From: Burkholderiales bacterium
GTDB lineage: Bacteria; Pseudomonadota; Gammaproteobacteria; Burkholderiales; Burkholderiaceae_C
Direction: 5' to 3'
Assembly: GCA_003241965.1 (NCBI GenBank)
Contig: QBMB01000034.1
Coordinates: forward strand, 1 to 41,598
DNA length: 41,598 bases
Positions 16,802 through 25,517 of the stretch are shown here, piece after piece. Made by a program: the position numbers and the translations under genes. Position 1 is the stretch's first letter. Each line of letters opens with the position of its first letter. The notes under the pieces were generated by a model. The model did no database searches. It saw only the letters and a program-made list of their open reading frames with translations, and was not told the origin of the DNA.

Positions 16802-17881
16802 ATGGATCGTCGTTCCCTCATCAAACACGCGGGCATTGCCGGTGTGCTGGCTGCCGGTGCTGCACCCGCAGTGCACGCGCAGGCGGCCATCCGCTGGCGC
16901 CTGACCTCCAGCTTCCCCAAGGCGCTGGACACCATCCACGGCGCGGCCGATGTGTTCGCCAAGAAGATCGGCGAAATGTCGGGTGGCAAGTTCTCGGTCA
17001 CGGTGCATGCCCCCGGTGAACTCGTGCCCGCATTCGGCGTGGTCGACGCGGTGCAACAGGGCACGGTGGAAGCGGGTCACACCGCCCCCTACTACTACTT
17101 CGGCAAGGACGACACCTTTGCCATGGGCACGGCGATTCCCTTTGGTCTGAACAGCCGCCAGCTCACCGCCTGGTACTACGACGGCAACGGCCTCAAGCTG
17201 TTCCGCGAGTTCTACGACCAGTACAACATCGTCAACTTCCCCGGCGGCAACACCGGTGCCCAGATGGGCGGCTGGTTCCGCAAGGAAATCAAGACCGTGG
17301 CCGACCTCAAGGGCCTGAAGATGCGCATCGGCGGTTTCGCCGGCAAGGTGCTCACCCGCATGGGCGTGGTGCCGCAGAACATCCCTGGCGGTGAGATTTA
17401 CCAGGCGCTGGAAAAGGGCACCATCGACGCGACCGAATGGATCGGACCGTACGACGATGAAAAACTGGGCTTCCAGAAAGTGGCCAAGAACTACTACTAC
17501 CCAGGCTTCTGGGAAGGTGGCGCACAGCTCGATTTCTATATCAACAAGGCCGCCTTCAACGCCCTGTCCACAGAGAACAAGGCCATTGTCGAGATGGCGG
17601 CTTCGCACGCGCACACCCTCATGCAGGCCATGTACGACGCGCGCAACCCGGCCGCCCTCAAGCGCCTGGTGGCCGGTGGCGCCAAAGTGCTGCCTTTCCC
17701 CAAGACCGTGATGGACGAGGCTTACAAGCAGTCGATGGCGCTCTACGACGAGTTGAGCACCAGCAATGCCAACTGGAAGAAGATCTACACCGATTACTCG
17801 GCCTTCCGCAAGGACCAGAACCTCTGGTTCCGTTTCACCGAAGCCCAGTTCGACCGCTACATGCAGTCGGCCAAGCTCTGA
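16802..17881 (+). CDS. TRAP transporter substrate-binding protein, TakP-like
   Basis: 359 residues. Periplasmic solute receptor of a TRAP (tripartite ATP-independent periplasmic) transporter. The signal begins with Arg3-Arg4 (MDRRSLIKHAGIAGVLAAGA) and ends near VHAQA, consistent with Tat export. The mature protein resembles TakP, which binds 2-oxo acids: conserved stretches include GEIYQALEKGTIDATEWIG, GPYDDEKLGF and YYYPGFWEGG, and the MRIGGFAGKVL region with the carboxylate-binding Arg. A pyruvate-like or other 2-oxo or hydroxy-carboxylate ligand is inferred. The start has a CGGAG site about 10 nt upstream. An intrinsic terminator separates it from the permease genes, which would give excess binding protein over permease. 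Confidence 0.92.
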   Translation: MDRRSLIKHAGIAGVLAAGAAPAVHAQAAIRWRLTSSFPKALDTIHGAADVFAKKIGEMSGGKFSVTVHAPGELVPAFGVVDAVQQGTVEAGHTAPYYYFGKDDTFAMGTAIPFGLNSRQLTAWYYDGNGLKLFREFYDQYNIVNFPGGNTGAQMGGWFRKEIKTVADLKGLKMRIGGFAGKVLTRMGVVPQNIPGGEIYQALEKGTIDATEWIGPYDDEKLGFQKVAKNYYYPGFWEGGAQLDFYINKAAFNALSTENKAIVEMAASHAHTLMQAMYDARNPAALKRLVAGGAKVLPFPKTVMDEAYKQSMALYDELSTSNANWKKIYTDYSAFRKDQNLWFRFTEAQFDRYMQSAKL

Positions 17882-17902
17882 TCGGCTCCAAGGCTCCCAA
17901 AG

Positions 17903-17926
17903 AACCCCGCAGCCGCGGGGTTTTTT
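17903..17926 (+). terminator. Intrinsic terminator inside the TRAP locus
   Basis: Perfect stem ACCCCGC / GCGGGGT with an AGCC loop and a run of six T residues. It lies 22 bp after the binding-protein stop and before the permease genes, so it likely sets a high ratio of binding protein to permease. Confidence 0.88.
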
Positions 17927-18041
17927 ATGGGGCTTGGGTTCACTGTTCAGCGCCTCGTCGTCAGTCAGGCAAAAGGCGCTCCACTCTGCGCACCCTAAAC
18001 TAGCTGGCTTTGCCCTTCTGCCCGTATCCCTGGAGAACACC

Positions 18042-18638
18042 ATGGCGCTACTGCTCCGCCTTTCCCGACTCATCGACAGCCTGAGCATGCTCATCGGCAA
18101 GTTCGTCATGTGGCTGATCCTGGCCGCCACGCTCATCAGCGCTGGCAACGCCATCATCCGCAAGGTGTTCGGCACCAGCTCCAACGCCTGGCTGGAGATC
18201 CAGTGGTACCTGTTTGGCGCGGTGTTCATGCTGGGCGCCGGCTACGCCTTCCTGTGCAACGCGCATGTGCGCATTGATTTCATCTCGTCCAAATTCAGCG
18301 CCCGCACCCGCAACTGGGTCGACGTGGGCGGCATCCTCATTTTTCTCGCGCCGCTGTGTGTGCTGATGATCAGCGAGGGCTGGCCGCTGTTCGAACGCGC
18401 CTGGACCTCGGGCGAGGTTTCATCGAACGCCGGTGGCTTGTTGCGTTGGCCCGTGTACCTTTTGATTCCGGCCGGTTTTGCCATCTTGATGGCGCAGGGC
18501 GCCAGTGAACTCATCAAACGGTTTGCGTTCCTCACGGGCCACGGCCCTGATGTGCTGGTACAGGGCGGGCCGAGCGATGAAGAACGCCTGGCCGAAGAGC
18601 TGCTGGCCGAGCAGCAGCGTCTCAAGGGAGTCAACTGA
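18042..18638 (+). CDS. dctQ: TRAP transporter small permease subunit (DctQ type)
   Basis: 198 residues with four membrane segments (about 17-38, 50-70, 92-112, 133-155), the DctQ plan. The segment WLEIQWYLFGAVFMLGAGYAF and the following HVRIDF are typical of the TakQ/DctQ group. The C-terminal 35 residues are charged and cytoplasmic. The start at 18042 is preceded by TGGAGAA at 6-8 nt. A TAAACT hexamer at 17996-18001 could be its own promoter after the terminator. It is followed 2 bp later by the large permease gene. The symbol reflects subunit type, not a proven dicarboxylate substrate. Confidence 0.92.
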   Translation: MALLLRLSRLIDSLSMLIGKFVMWLILAATLISAGNAIIRKVFGTSSNAWLEIQWYLFGAVFMLGAGYAFLCNAHVRIDFISSKFSARTRNWVDVGGILIFLAPLCVLMISEGWPLFERAWTSGEVSSNAGGLLRWPVYLLIPAGFAILMAQGASELIKRFAFLTGHGPDVLVQGGPSDEERLAEELLAEQQRLKGVN

Positions 18639-18640
18639 TC

Positions 18641-20440
18641 ATGATCGACATCATCTCCGCCCAATTCGTCCCGCTCATGTTCGCCGGCTTGCTGGTGTTC
18701 CTGCTGTCTGGTTTCCCGGTGGCGTTTGCGCTGGCGGCCACCGGGCTCTTTTTCGGCCTGATCGGCATGGAAGCCGGTCTGTTCCCGCCCACCTTGTTTC
18801 AGGTGATGCCGCAGCGGGTGTTTGCCATCATGCAGAACGACACGCTGCTGGCGATTCCGTTCTTCACGCTCATGGGCATCATCCTGGAGCGCAGCCGCAT
18901 GGCCGAGGACCTGTTGTCCACCGTGGCGCAGGTGTTCGGCCCGGTGCGCGGCGGCCTGGCCGTAGCGGTGATTCTGGTGGGCGCCTTGCTGGCCGCCACC
19001 ACCGGTGTGGTGGCGGCTGCGGTCATCTCGATGGGCCTGATTTCGCTGCCCATCATGCTGCGCTACGGCTACAACCGCACCATTGCCACCGGCACCATCA
19101 CCGCGTCGGGCACGCTGGCGCAGGCCATTCCGCCGTCACTGGTGCTGATCGTGCTGGCCGACCAGCTGGGTCGCTCGGTCGGTGACATGTACGCCGGGGC
19201 GCTCGTGCCCGGCCTGATGCTGGTGGGCACGTACCTGCTGTTCATTGCCGGCGTGGCGATCTTCAAGCCCAAGTGGGTGCCGGCTCTGCCAGTCGAGGCG
19301 CGCATCTACAACGAAGCCGATGGGTCCAGTGGCCACCGCTCGCTGCTGCTGCTGCTGCTCATCTGCGGCGTGGTGAGCTTTGCATGGGGGCAAGTGCACG
19401 AGTCCATCATCAACCCGCTGATCGGGCGGGAGATGCCTGCACCGGGCGACGAGACGATCATTCTTTCGATCACGATCGGCTCGTTTCTGGCGCTGGCACT
19501 GGCGCTGCTCAACCGCCTGTTCCGCCTGGGTCTGCTGTCGCGTCTGGCCGAGCAGGTCACCTTCGTGCTGATCCCGCCGCTGGTGCTGATCTTCCTGGTG
19601 CTGGGCACCATCTTCCTGGGCATTGCCACCCCCACCGAGGGCGGTGCCATGGGTGCGCTGGGCGCGCTCATCATGGCGGGGGCGCGGCGCAGCCTGTCGT
19701 TCAGCCTGCTGCAGCAGGCCCTGGAAAGCACCACCAAGCTGGCCATCTTCGTGATGTTCATCCTGATCGGCTCCACGGTCTTCAGCTTCACCTTCAATGC
19801 CGCCGATGGCCACATCTGGGTGGAGCACCTGTTTGACAAGATGCCGGGTGGCCAGATGGGCTTCTTGCTGATCGTGAACTTCCTGGTGTTCATCCTGGGC
19901 ATGTTCATCGACTTCTTCGAGATCGCCTTCATCGTCATCCCGCTGCTCGCGCCCGTGGCCGACAAGCTGGGCATCGACCTGATCTGGTTCGGCGTGATCC
20001 TGGCCATGAACCTGCAGACCTCGTTCCTCACGCCACCCTTCGGCTTTGCGCTGTTTTACCTGCGCAGTGTGGCCGCACGAAGCGACTACACCGACGTCGT
20101 CACCGGCAAACGCATCCCGGCCGTGACCACCGCCCAGATCTACAAGGGCTCCATCGCCTTCATCATCCTGCAGCTCATCATGGTGGCGATGGTGATCCTC
20201 AATCCTGGCCTGGTGCTGGGCAATCTGGAAAAGGCTGCGGTGGTGGACGACGCGACCGTGACCGACATGCTCAACAACATGCCGGGCCTGGAGCAGGAGG
20301 AGGAGCCAGCTGCAGAGGAAGCCGGGGATCCGGCGGCCGTACCGGCAGAAGGAGCTGCGCCGGCCATGCCCACACCTCCCGCCGAGGAAGAAGTCGACCC
20401 GGGCAAGGCCCTGATGGACAGCATGAAGAAGCCGCAATGA
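18641..20440 (+). CDS. dctM: TRAP transporter large permease subunit (DctM type), extended
   Basis: 599 residues, far longer than the usual 425-450. The DctM core is clear: N-terminal [20 protein letters not shown], the [18 protein letters not shown] motif, the [18 protein letters not shown] motif, and [19 protein letters not shown]. The extra length comes from two places: an inserted segment of roughly 100 residues (about 215-320) that includes its own hydrophobic stretches, and a cytoplasmic C-terminal tail of about 70 residues rich in Glu, Ala and Pro ([18 protein letters not shown]) ending MKKPQ. Similar long forms occur in the TakM group. It couples sodium-driven uptake to the binding protein. 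dut follows 10 bp later. Confidence 0.92.
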   Translation: MIDIISAQFVPLMFAGLLVFLLSGFPVAFALAATGLFFGLIGMEAGLFPPTLFQVMPQRVFAIMQNDTLLAIPFFTLMGIILERSRMAEDLLSTVAQVFGPVRGGLAVAVILVGALLAATTGVVAAAVISMGLISLPIMLRYGYNRTIATGTITASGTLAQAIPPSLVLIVLADQLGRSVGDMYAGALVPGLMLVGTYLLFIAGVAIFKPKWVPALPVEARIYNEADGSSGHRSLLLLLLICGVVSFAWGQVHESIINPLIGREMPAPGDETIILSITIGSFLALALALLNRLFRLGLLSRLAEQVTFVLIPPLVLIFLVLGTIFLGIATPTEGGAMGALGALIMAGARRSLSFSLLQQALESTTKLAIFVMFILIGSTVFSFTFNAADGHIWVEHLFDKMPGGQMGFLLIVNFLVFILGMFIDFFEIAFIVIPLLAPVADKLGIDLIWFGVILAMNLQTSFLTPPFGFALFYLRSVAARSDYTDVVTGKRIPAVTTAQIYKGSIAFIILQLIMVAMVILNPGLVLGNLEKAAVVDDATVTDMLNNMPGLEQEEEPAAEEAGDPAAVPAEGAAPAMPTPPAEEEVDPGKALMDSMKKPQ

Positions 20441-20450
20441 GGGCGCAGCC

Positions 20451-20900
20451 ATGAGAGTCGACGTCAAAGTGCTGGACGCCCGCATGGCCGGGCAGCTGCC
20501 AGCCTATGCCACCTCCGGCAGCGCGGGCCTGGACCTGCGCGCCTGCCTGGACACGCCGCTCACACTGGCGCCCAACGCCTGGCAGCTCGTGCCCACCGGC
20601 CTGGCCATCCACCTGGGCGACCCCGGCTTTGCCGCCATGATCCTGCCGCGCTCCGGCCTGGGCCACAAACACGGCATCGTGCTGGGCAACCTGGTGGGCC
20701 TGATCGACAGCGACTACCAGGGCCAGCTCATGGTGAGCGCCTGGAACCGCAGCAGCGTGCCATTCACCATCGAGCCCATGGAGCGCATCGCGCAAATGGT
20801 GATCGTGCCGGTGGTGCAGGCGCACTTCAACGTTGTGGACGACTTCGAGGCCGCGAGCGAGCGCGGCGCGGGCGGCTACGGATCCACCGGGCGGGGTTGA
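20451..20900 (+). CDS. dut: dUTP diphosphatase
   Basis: 149 residues. It hydrolyses dUTP to dUMP and diphosphate, preventing uracil in DNA and supplying dTMP synthesis. All trimeric dUTPase motifs are present: [14 protein letters not shown] (1), [11 protein letters not shown] (2), GLIDSDYQG with the catalytic Asp (3), [10 protein letters not shown] (4) and the glycine-rich tail [10 protein letters not shown] (5). GAGGG lies about 6 nt before the ATG. It sits 10 bp after the TRAP permease, probably co-transcribed, and is convergent with slyD across a hairpin-rich gap. Confidence 0.97.
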   Translation: MRVDVKVLDARMAGQLPAYATSGSAGLDLRACLDTPLTLAPNAWQLVPTGLAIHLGDPGFAAMILPRSGLGHKHGIVLGNLVGLIDSDYQGQLMVSAWNRSSVPFTIEPMERIAQMVIVPVVQAHFNVVDDFEAASERGAGGYGSTGRG

Positions 20901-20957
20901 GCCTCCTGAAGTCGCTGCGCAACGAGCGAAATGCCTCAACCCAGAGGTGCCGCGGAA

Positions 20958-21010
20958 CCGGCTTCGCCGGGCCGCAGCCACCGCCCCCTTGAGGGGGTCG
21001 CGCGAAGCGC
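20958..21010. repeat. Three tandem perfect hairpins between convergent dut and slyD
   Basis: CCGGC-TTC-GCCGG (20958-20970), CCCCC-TTGA-GGGGG (20984-20997) and GCGC-GAA-GCGC (21000-21010) follow each other within 53 bp. No T tract follows on either strand, so this is not a standard intrinsic terminator. It looks like a REP-type extragenic palindrome unit and could protect both 3' ends. Confidence 0.55.
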
Positions 21011-21020
21011 GGCGGGGGTG

Positions 21021-21572
21021 CTAATGAAGCGTATGTGGACCCGGTGGCGTGATGCCCGGGCCTTGGAGTTCATCTGGCTCGTCCACCTGCATGCGGAAGA
21101 AGCCCGTGCCCAGCGAGCCCTTGCCTACCTCGGCCTCGGACGCTTCGCGCACCGTGTGCACTTTCATCGAGATGCGCAGGGCGATGCCCGCCAGTGGGTG
21201 GTTGCCGTCGAGCACCACATGGTCAGGATAGATGTCGCTCACGAAGTAAAGCCGGTCGCGTGGAGCGGCCGGGTTGCAGCCGGCGGGCAGGCCTTCGAAA
21301 CCCATGCCCTCTTCGAGCTCTTCGGGAAACAGGTGGCGCGGCTCCAGGAAGAGCAGCGTGTCGTCGTAGTCGCCGAAACCGTCCACCGGCTCCAGGTGCA
21401 GCTCGATCGAGTCGCCCGGTGCGTGGTTGAGCAGGGCATCTTCGATCTTGACCAGCAGGTCGCTTCCGCCCACGAGAAACTCCACGGGTTCTTCGAGCAC
21501 ATCGAGCACTTCGCCCAGCGTGTCCTTCAGGGTCCAGGTCATTGCCACGACGCATTGTTGGGTGATTTTCAT
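21021..21572 (-). CDS. slyD: SlyD-type FKBP peptidyl-prolyl cis-trans isomerase
   Basis: 183 residues. A cytoplasmic prolyl isomerase and chaperone. The FKBP half (about 1-75 and 130-150) includes VEFLVGGSDLLVKIEDALLNHAPGDSIEL, and the inserted-in-flap chaperone domain includes EPRHLFPEELEEGMGFE. The long His/Cys-rich metal-binding tail of E. coli SlyD is absent: the C-terminus is only PPGPHTLH, so a nickel-storage role is unlikely. It starts at 21572, with no Shine-Dalgarno sequence and a GACAAT hexamer 6 nt upstream that is shared with the divergent roxA promoter. The hairpin cluster at 20958-21010 lies after its stop. Confidence 0.9.
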   Translation of the reverse strand: MKITQQCVVAMTWTLKDTLGEVLDVLEEPVEFLVGGSDLLVKIEDALLNHAPGDSIELHLEPVDGFGDYDDTLLFLEPRHLFPEELEEGMGFEGLPAGCNPAAPRDRLYFVSDIYPDHVVLDGNHPLAGIALRISMKVHTVREASEAEVGKGSLGTGFFRMQVDEPDELQGPGITPPGPHTLH

Positions 21573-21586
21573 CCGACAATTGTCCC
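21573..21586. promoter_or_regulatory. Divergent promoter with a palindromic shared -10
   Basis: The slyD and roxA ATGs are separated by 14 bp only. The centre is the perfect palindrome GACAATTGTC (21575-21584). Read on plus it gives GACAAT at 21575-21580, ending 6 nt before the roxA ATG; read on minus it gives GACAAT at 21584-21579, ending 6 nt before the slyD ATG. Both transcripts would start at their start codons. The two -10 elements overlap by two bases, so the directions should exclude each other on any one DNA molecule. Confidence 0.5.
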
Positions 21587-22738
21587 ATGTTCAAACCCGA
21601 AACCGCCCGTCCACCCGCTGCTGCTGCCGCGCCCGATGTCCCCACCCCGCTGCTGGGCGGTCTGTCGCCAGCGCAGTTCATGCGCCGCCATTGGCAGAAA
21701 AAACCGCTGCTCATCCGCCAGGCCATTCCCGGCTTCGAACCGCTGCTGAGTCGGGCGCAGCTGTTTGACCTGGCGAGCCAGGAGACTGTGGAGTCGCGCC
21801 TGATCGTGCGCAAACCGCAAGGCTGGACGCTCAAACAAGGCCCATTCAAGCGCAGCGGCCTGCCACCGCTCAAGCAGCCCGGCTGGACCCTGCTGGTGCA
21901 AGGGGTGGATCAACACGACGACGCCGTGCACGAACTCTTGCAGCGTTTTCGTTTTGTGCCTGATGCGCGACTGGACGACCTGATGATCTCCTGGGCCAGT
22001 GACGGCGGTGGCGTGGGCCCGCACTTTGACAGCTACGACGTGTTTTTGCTGCAGGCCAGCGGCCAGCGCCGCTGGCGCATCGGTCGCCAGAAAGACCTGA
22101 CGCTGCAGCCCGATGTGCCGCTGAAGATCCTGCAGAACTTCGAGCCCGAGGAAGAGCATCTGCTCGACGCCGGAGACATGCTCTACCTGCCGCCGCGCTG
22201 GGCGCACGACGGTGACGCGGTGGGCGAGGACTGCATGACCTGTTCCATCGGCTTTCGCGCGCCGCAGCGCGGCGGACTGGCCGGCGAGCTGCTGCAGCGC
22301 ATGGCCGACGAGCTCGACGACGAAACGCTCTACCGCGACCCGGCCCAGACCGCCACGGCCCACCCGGGCGCCATGCCCGACGGGCTGGAGGCTTTTGCGG
22401 TGGACGCCCTGCAGCGGCTGCTGGCCGAGCGCCAGTCGCTGGCCTGTGCACTGGGCGAGGTGATGACAGAACCCAAGCCGCGCGTGTGGTTCGATGAAGC
22501 GCACACCGATTGGTCAGTGGGCGGGGTGCGGCTGGACCGCCGAACCCGCATGATGTATGACCCCCGCCACGTGTTCATCAACGGCGAGAGCTTTCGGGCT
22601 GGCGGTGCCGATGCGCGCCTGATGCAGCGGCTGGCCGATGAGCGCGCGCTGGACGCGCGGCAGGTGCAGCGCGCCAGCGAGGGCGCTCAGTCGTTGCTGC
22701 AAGACTGGTTCGAGGCCGGCTGGTTGCACCGCGTGTGA
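21587..22738 (+). CDS. roxA: RoxA/YcfD-type cupin oxygenase (ribosomal protein L16 arginine hydroxylase family)
   Basis: 383 residues. A JmjC-like 2-oxoglutarate and iron oxygenase; the E. coli homologue YcfD hydroxylates an arginine of ribosomal protein L16. The N-terminal cupin half holds the iron triad His146, Asp148 (GPHFDSYDVFLLQ) and His207 (PPRWAHDGDAVGED). The early segment HWQKKPLLIRQAIPGF is a family hallmark, and the C-terminal winged-helix part ends SLLQDWFEAGWLHRV. The start at 21587 has no ribosome binding site. It is divergent from slyD; both act on proteins made or folded around the ribosome, which may explain the pairing. The next gene follows after 40 bp. Confidence 0.9.
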   Translation: MFKPETARPPAAAAAPDVPTPLLGGLSPAQFMRRHWQKKPLLIRQAIPGFEPLLSRAQLFDLASQETVESRLIVRKPQGWTLKQGPFKRSGLPPLKQPGWTLLVQGVDQHDDAVHELLQRFRFVPDARLDDLMISWASDGGGVGPHFDSYDVFLLQASGQRRWRIGRQKDLTLQPDVPLKILQNFEPEEEHLLDAGDMLYLPPRWAHDGDAVGEDCMTCSIGFRAPQRGGLAGELLQRMADELDDETLYRDPAQTATAHPGAMPDGLEAFAVDALQRLLAERQSLACALGEVMTEPKPRVWFDEAHTDWSVGGVRLDRRTRMMYDPRHVFINGESFRAGGADARLMQRLADERALDARQVQRASEGAQSLLQDWFEAGWLHRV

Positions 22739-22778
22739 AGCCACCGAAATACCGCTGACCACCACCCAGGAGTTCGCC

Positions 22779-23297
22779 ATGACCGAACCCGATACCGGAG
22801 ATCCTGCCCCACCTGTGGTGCTGGCCACGGGCCGCCTGGAGGGCCGCCAGGTCTTCCTCCAGACCGTGCGTCTGGCGTTCCAGGCGGCTGCCGAACAAGG
22901 CTGGAGCCACATCACCTTGAGCGACCCCGACTTCGCCGACTGGCCCTTGGGCGAGCGCGCAGTGGTCGAGTCGCTGAACCGGTGGGCGCGGCGCGGACGC
23001 ACGCTGAAGCTGCTGGCGCGCAACTACGACCAGTTGCGCCTGCTGCATCCGCGTTTTGTGCAGTGGCGGGTGACCTGGTCGCACCTGATCGAAGCACACG
23101 CCTGTCCTGGTGCCTCAGGCAGTGAGTTGCCCAGCGCGATCGGCTCACCGGTCTGGACACTGGAGCGGCTGGACCCACTGCGCAACACTTTGGTGGCCAG
23201 CACGGATGCCGAGCGGCGGGTGGCCCTGCGCGAGCGCGTGAACGAGTGCTGGCTCAAGAGCGTGCCGTCTTTTCCCGCGAGCCATCTCGGGCTGTAG
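22779..23297 (+). CDS. Conserved-looking cytoplasmic protein of unknown function
   Basis: 172 residues, not recognised with certainty. No signal peptide or membrane segment. The start at 22779 has a strong AGGAG site 6 nt upstream. Notable stretches are VLATGRLEGRQVFLQTVRLAFQAAAEQGW near the N-terminus, LNRWARRGRTLKLLARNYDQL in the centre, and a Trp-rich stretch QWRVTWSHLIEAHACPGA. The basic central helix resembles the C-terminal region of some phospholipase-D-like or acetyltransferase-linked proteins, but no catalytic HKD pair is present, so no enzymatic role is claimed. It lies 40 bp after roxA on the same strand and is probably co-transcribed. A minus-strand terminator lies just past its stop. 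Confidence 0.7.
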   Translation: MTEPDTGDPAPPVVLATGRLEGRQVFLQTVRLAFQAAAEQGWSHITLSDPDFADWPLGERAVVESLNRWARRGRTLKLLARNYDQLRLLHPRFVQWRVTWSHLIEAHACPGASGSELPSAIGSPVWTLERLDPLRNTLVASTDAERRVALRERVNECWLKSVPSFPASHLGL

Positions 23298-23307
23298 CCC
23301 GCCCATG

Positions 23308-23331
23308 AAAAAGGCCGCCCGGGGGCGGCCT
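23308..23331 (-). terminator. Intrinsic terminator for dapA-bamC
   Basis: Stem GGCCGCC / GGCGGCC with a 4-nt loop. Read on minus it is followed by five T residues (the A run at 23308-23312 on plus), so it acts for the minus-strand bamC gene; it may also slow plus-strand read-through. Confidence 0.85.
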
Positions 23332-23354
23332 GTGATCGGTCGTGCTGAAGATGT

Positions 23355-24494
23355 TTACTTCAGGTCGTCGGCCAGCCGTTGCGTGATGCGCCGGGCGTTG
23401 GCCGAGCTGTCGGCTTGACCCTGGGCGCCCAGCACCGAGACGGTGGTGGCGTTGTCGACGCTGCGCACCAGCACCTGGTAACGCTCGGTGGCCGCTTCCG
23501 GCTTGGAGCCGCCAAACAGCTTGCCGAAGAAGCCGGGTTCCTTGGCGTTGGTCACGGGTTCCACATAACGGACGAAGTAAATGCCTTTGGTGCGGTCGCG
23601 GTCTTCCACCGTGAAACCGGTGCGGTCCAGTGAGAGGCCGACACGGCGCCACGCGCGGTCGAAGTTGTCGTCGAACTGGACCACCGGCGAGTTGTTCACC
23701 AAGGTCACCTTGGCCGCGGCCTGCACCGGCGCAGACGCCGTGACAGCCTGGGACTGGGCTTCGGTCACGCCGAGCTTGACCATGAGGCGGCGCAGGAATT
23801 CGGTTTCGAGTTCCACGTCGGCTGGGCGGGGCTGCCACACGGTCTGGTCTTTGTCCTTGGTGGAGTACACCTCCACCATGCCGCGGTGGCTGATGTAGAC
23901 CTCGGTGCCGCCGCTGGGCGTGCGCTCCAGGCGGGTGCGGAAGCGGTCGCGCTCACCGGTGGAGTAAAGATTTTCGAACACCTTGCCGATGGTCGAGCGG
24001 ATGAAATCCTGCGGCAGTTTGGCGCGGTTCTCGGCCCAGTCGGTTTCCATGATGCCCAGTGTTTCCTGGTCGATGTCGAGCAGGAAACCGTTCTCCTGCC
24101 AGAAGTCGCGCACCGGGCTCCAGAGCTTGTCGGCCGGGCGGTCGATCACCAGCCAGCGCTGGTTGCCGGCGCGCTCGATGCGCACGTCGCCCACCTTGGC
24201 CATGGCGGTGGTGGCCGCGGTGGCCTGGGCTGGCAGGGCGGCCTGGTAGCCGCTGGCCGTCACGGTGGAGCCCGGCACGTTGTAGCGCGAGTCGCGGCTG
24301 AGCTGGGTCAGGTCGGGTGGCACGTCCAGCGTGCTGCCGCGCTGGGCGCTCTTGTAGTCGATCTTGTCTTCCTGGAGCATGGAGCAGCCCGAGACGATGA
24401 GGGCGGCGGCGGCCAACAGGCCCAGGCGGGACCAAGCGGCAGCACCGGCCCAGGACTTGAGGCGGGGCGTCTGATTCAGGGTGGGAATGGACAT
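23355..24494 (-). CDS. bamC: Outer membrane assembly lipoprotein BamC
   Basis: 379 residues. A lipoprotein of the BAM complex, which folds beta-barrel proteins into the outer membrane. The signal peptide ends in the lipobox LIVSGC with lipidated Cys37, followed by the unstructured segment with DYKSAQRGSTLDVPPDLTQL, a BamC hallmark that contacts BamD. Two helix-grip domains follow (about 105-215 and 270-375): the first includes WLVIDRPADKLWSPVRDFWQ and the second AWRRVGLSLDRTGFTVEDRD. The N-terminal leader before the hydrophobic core is unusually long. It lies 56 bp after dapA, a common neighbour in many proteobacteria, and is followed by a terminator. Confidence 0.95.
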   Translation of the reverse strand: MSIPTLNQTPRLKSWAGAAAWSRLGLLAAAALIVSGCSMLQEDKIDYKSAQRGSTLDVPPDLTQLSRDSRYNVPGSTVTASGYQAALPAQATAATTAMAKVGDVRIERAGNQRWLVIDRPADKLWSPVRDFWQENGFLLDIDQETLGIMETDWAENRAKLPQDFIRSTIGKVFENLYSTGERDRFRTRLERTPSGGTEVYISHRGMVEVYSTKDKDQTVWQPRPADVELETEFLRRLMVKLGVTEAQSQAVTASAPVQAAAKVTLVNNSPVVQFDDNFDRAWRRVGLSLDRTGFTVEDRDRTKGIYFVRYVEPVTNAKEPGFFGKLFGGSKPEAATERYQVLVRSVDNATTVSVLGAQGQADSSANARRITQRLADDLK

Positions 24495-24550
24495 GGGGCA
24501 GCTCGGTGTGGACCGGAAGTGTGTGGGGTGGACAGAAGAGAGGGTTGGAG

Positions 24551-25447
24551 TCAGATCAGGCCGCTTTGTTGCAGCGCGCCTTCGACCTGCGGCACCAGAT
24601 GGCGCGACAGCGGGGTGAGCGGTAGACGCATGGTCTCACGGCACAGACCCATGCGGGCCATGGCCCATTTCAACGGAATCGGGTTGGCCTCGCAAAACAG
24701 CTGTTTGTGCACCGGCATCAACCGGAACTGGATGTCCATGGCTCGCTTCACATCACCCGCCATCGCAGCCACGCACAGCTCGTGCATCAGGCGCGGCGCG
24801 ATGTTGGCAGTGACGCTCACGTTGCCCTGACCGCCGCACAGCATGAGCGCCACAGCGGTCGGGTCGTCGCCCGAAAACACCGCGAAGCCCTTGGGCACTT
24901 CGCGGATCAACCACTGAGCGCGTTCGATGTTGCCGGTGGCTTCCTTGATGCCGACGATGCCGGGCACTTGCGCCAGGCGCAGCACGGTCTCGTGGTGCAT
25001 GTCGGCCACGCTGCGCCCGGGCACGTTGTAGAGCACGGTGGGCAGGTCGCCCACGGCTTCGGCAATGGCCTTGAAGTGCTGGTACTGGCCTTCTTGCGTG
25101 GGCTTGTTGTAGTAGGGCACGACCTGCAGCTGGCAGTCGGCGCCCACGCTCTGCGCGAAGCGCGCCAGCTCGATGGCCTCGCGGGTGGAGTTGGCGCCGC
25201 AGCCGGCCATGATGGGCACGCGCTTCTCGCCGTGCGTTTTGGCCTGCTCGACCGAGACGCGGATGATCTCGCAGTGTTCTTCTACCGTGACGGTGGGTGA
25301 CTCGCCCGTGGTGCCCACCACGCCGATGCAGTCGGTGCCTTCGGTGATGTGCCAGTCGATGAGTTTGCGCAGGGTGGGGTAGTCCACGCTGCCGTCTTCA
25401 TGCAGGGGGGTGGCCAGGGCCACGATGCTGCCGGTGATGGTGTTCAT
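24551..25447 (-). CDS. dapA: 4-hydroxy-tetrahydrodipicolinate synthase
   Basis: 298 residues. It condenses pyruvate and aspartate semialdehyde in lysine and diaminopimelate synthesis. It is a TIM barrel with the Schiff-base Lys168 in [11 protein letters not shown], Tyr140 in TVLYNVPGR, and the [10 protein letters not shown] motif (45-54). Length and motif order are standard. The start at 25447 ([15 protein letters not shown]) matches the family N-terminus. A minus-strand TAGAAT at 25523-25518 is a promoter candidate, giving a leader of about 65 nt. bamC is downstream and co-transcribed. Confidence 0.97.
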   Translation of the reverse strand: MNTITGSIVALATPLHEDGSVDYPTLRKLIDWHITEGTDCIGVVGTTGESPTVTVEEHCEIIRVSVEQAKTHGEKRVPIMAGCGANSTREAIELARFAQSVGADCQLQVVPYYNKPTQEGQYQHFKAIAEAVGDLPTVLYNVPGRSVADMHHETVLRLAQVPGIVGIKEATGNIERAQWLIREVPKGFAVFSGDDPTAVALMLCGGQGNVSVTANIAPRLMHELCVAAMAGDVKRAMDIQFRLMPVHKQLFCEANPIPLKWAMARMGLCRETMRLPLTPLSRHLVPQVEGALQQSGLI

Positions 25448-25517
25448 TGCTGCAGGCTCAAATGGGTGCGCTCATCGGTGTCGCCCCGCAGGGCGCGGCG
25501 TGTCGCGCGAATCGTGC

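Noticed and set aside
20984-21010. Intrinsic terminator for dut or slyD
   Set aside because: Stems are strong but no T run follows on either strand; described as a palindrome unit instead.
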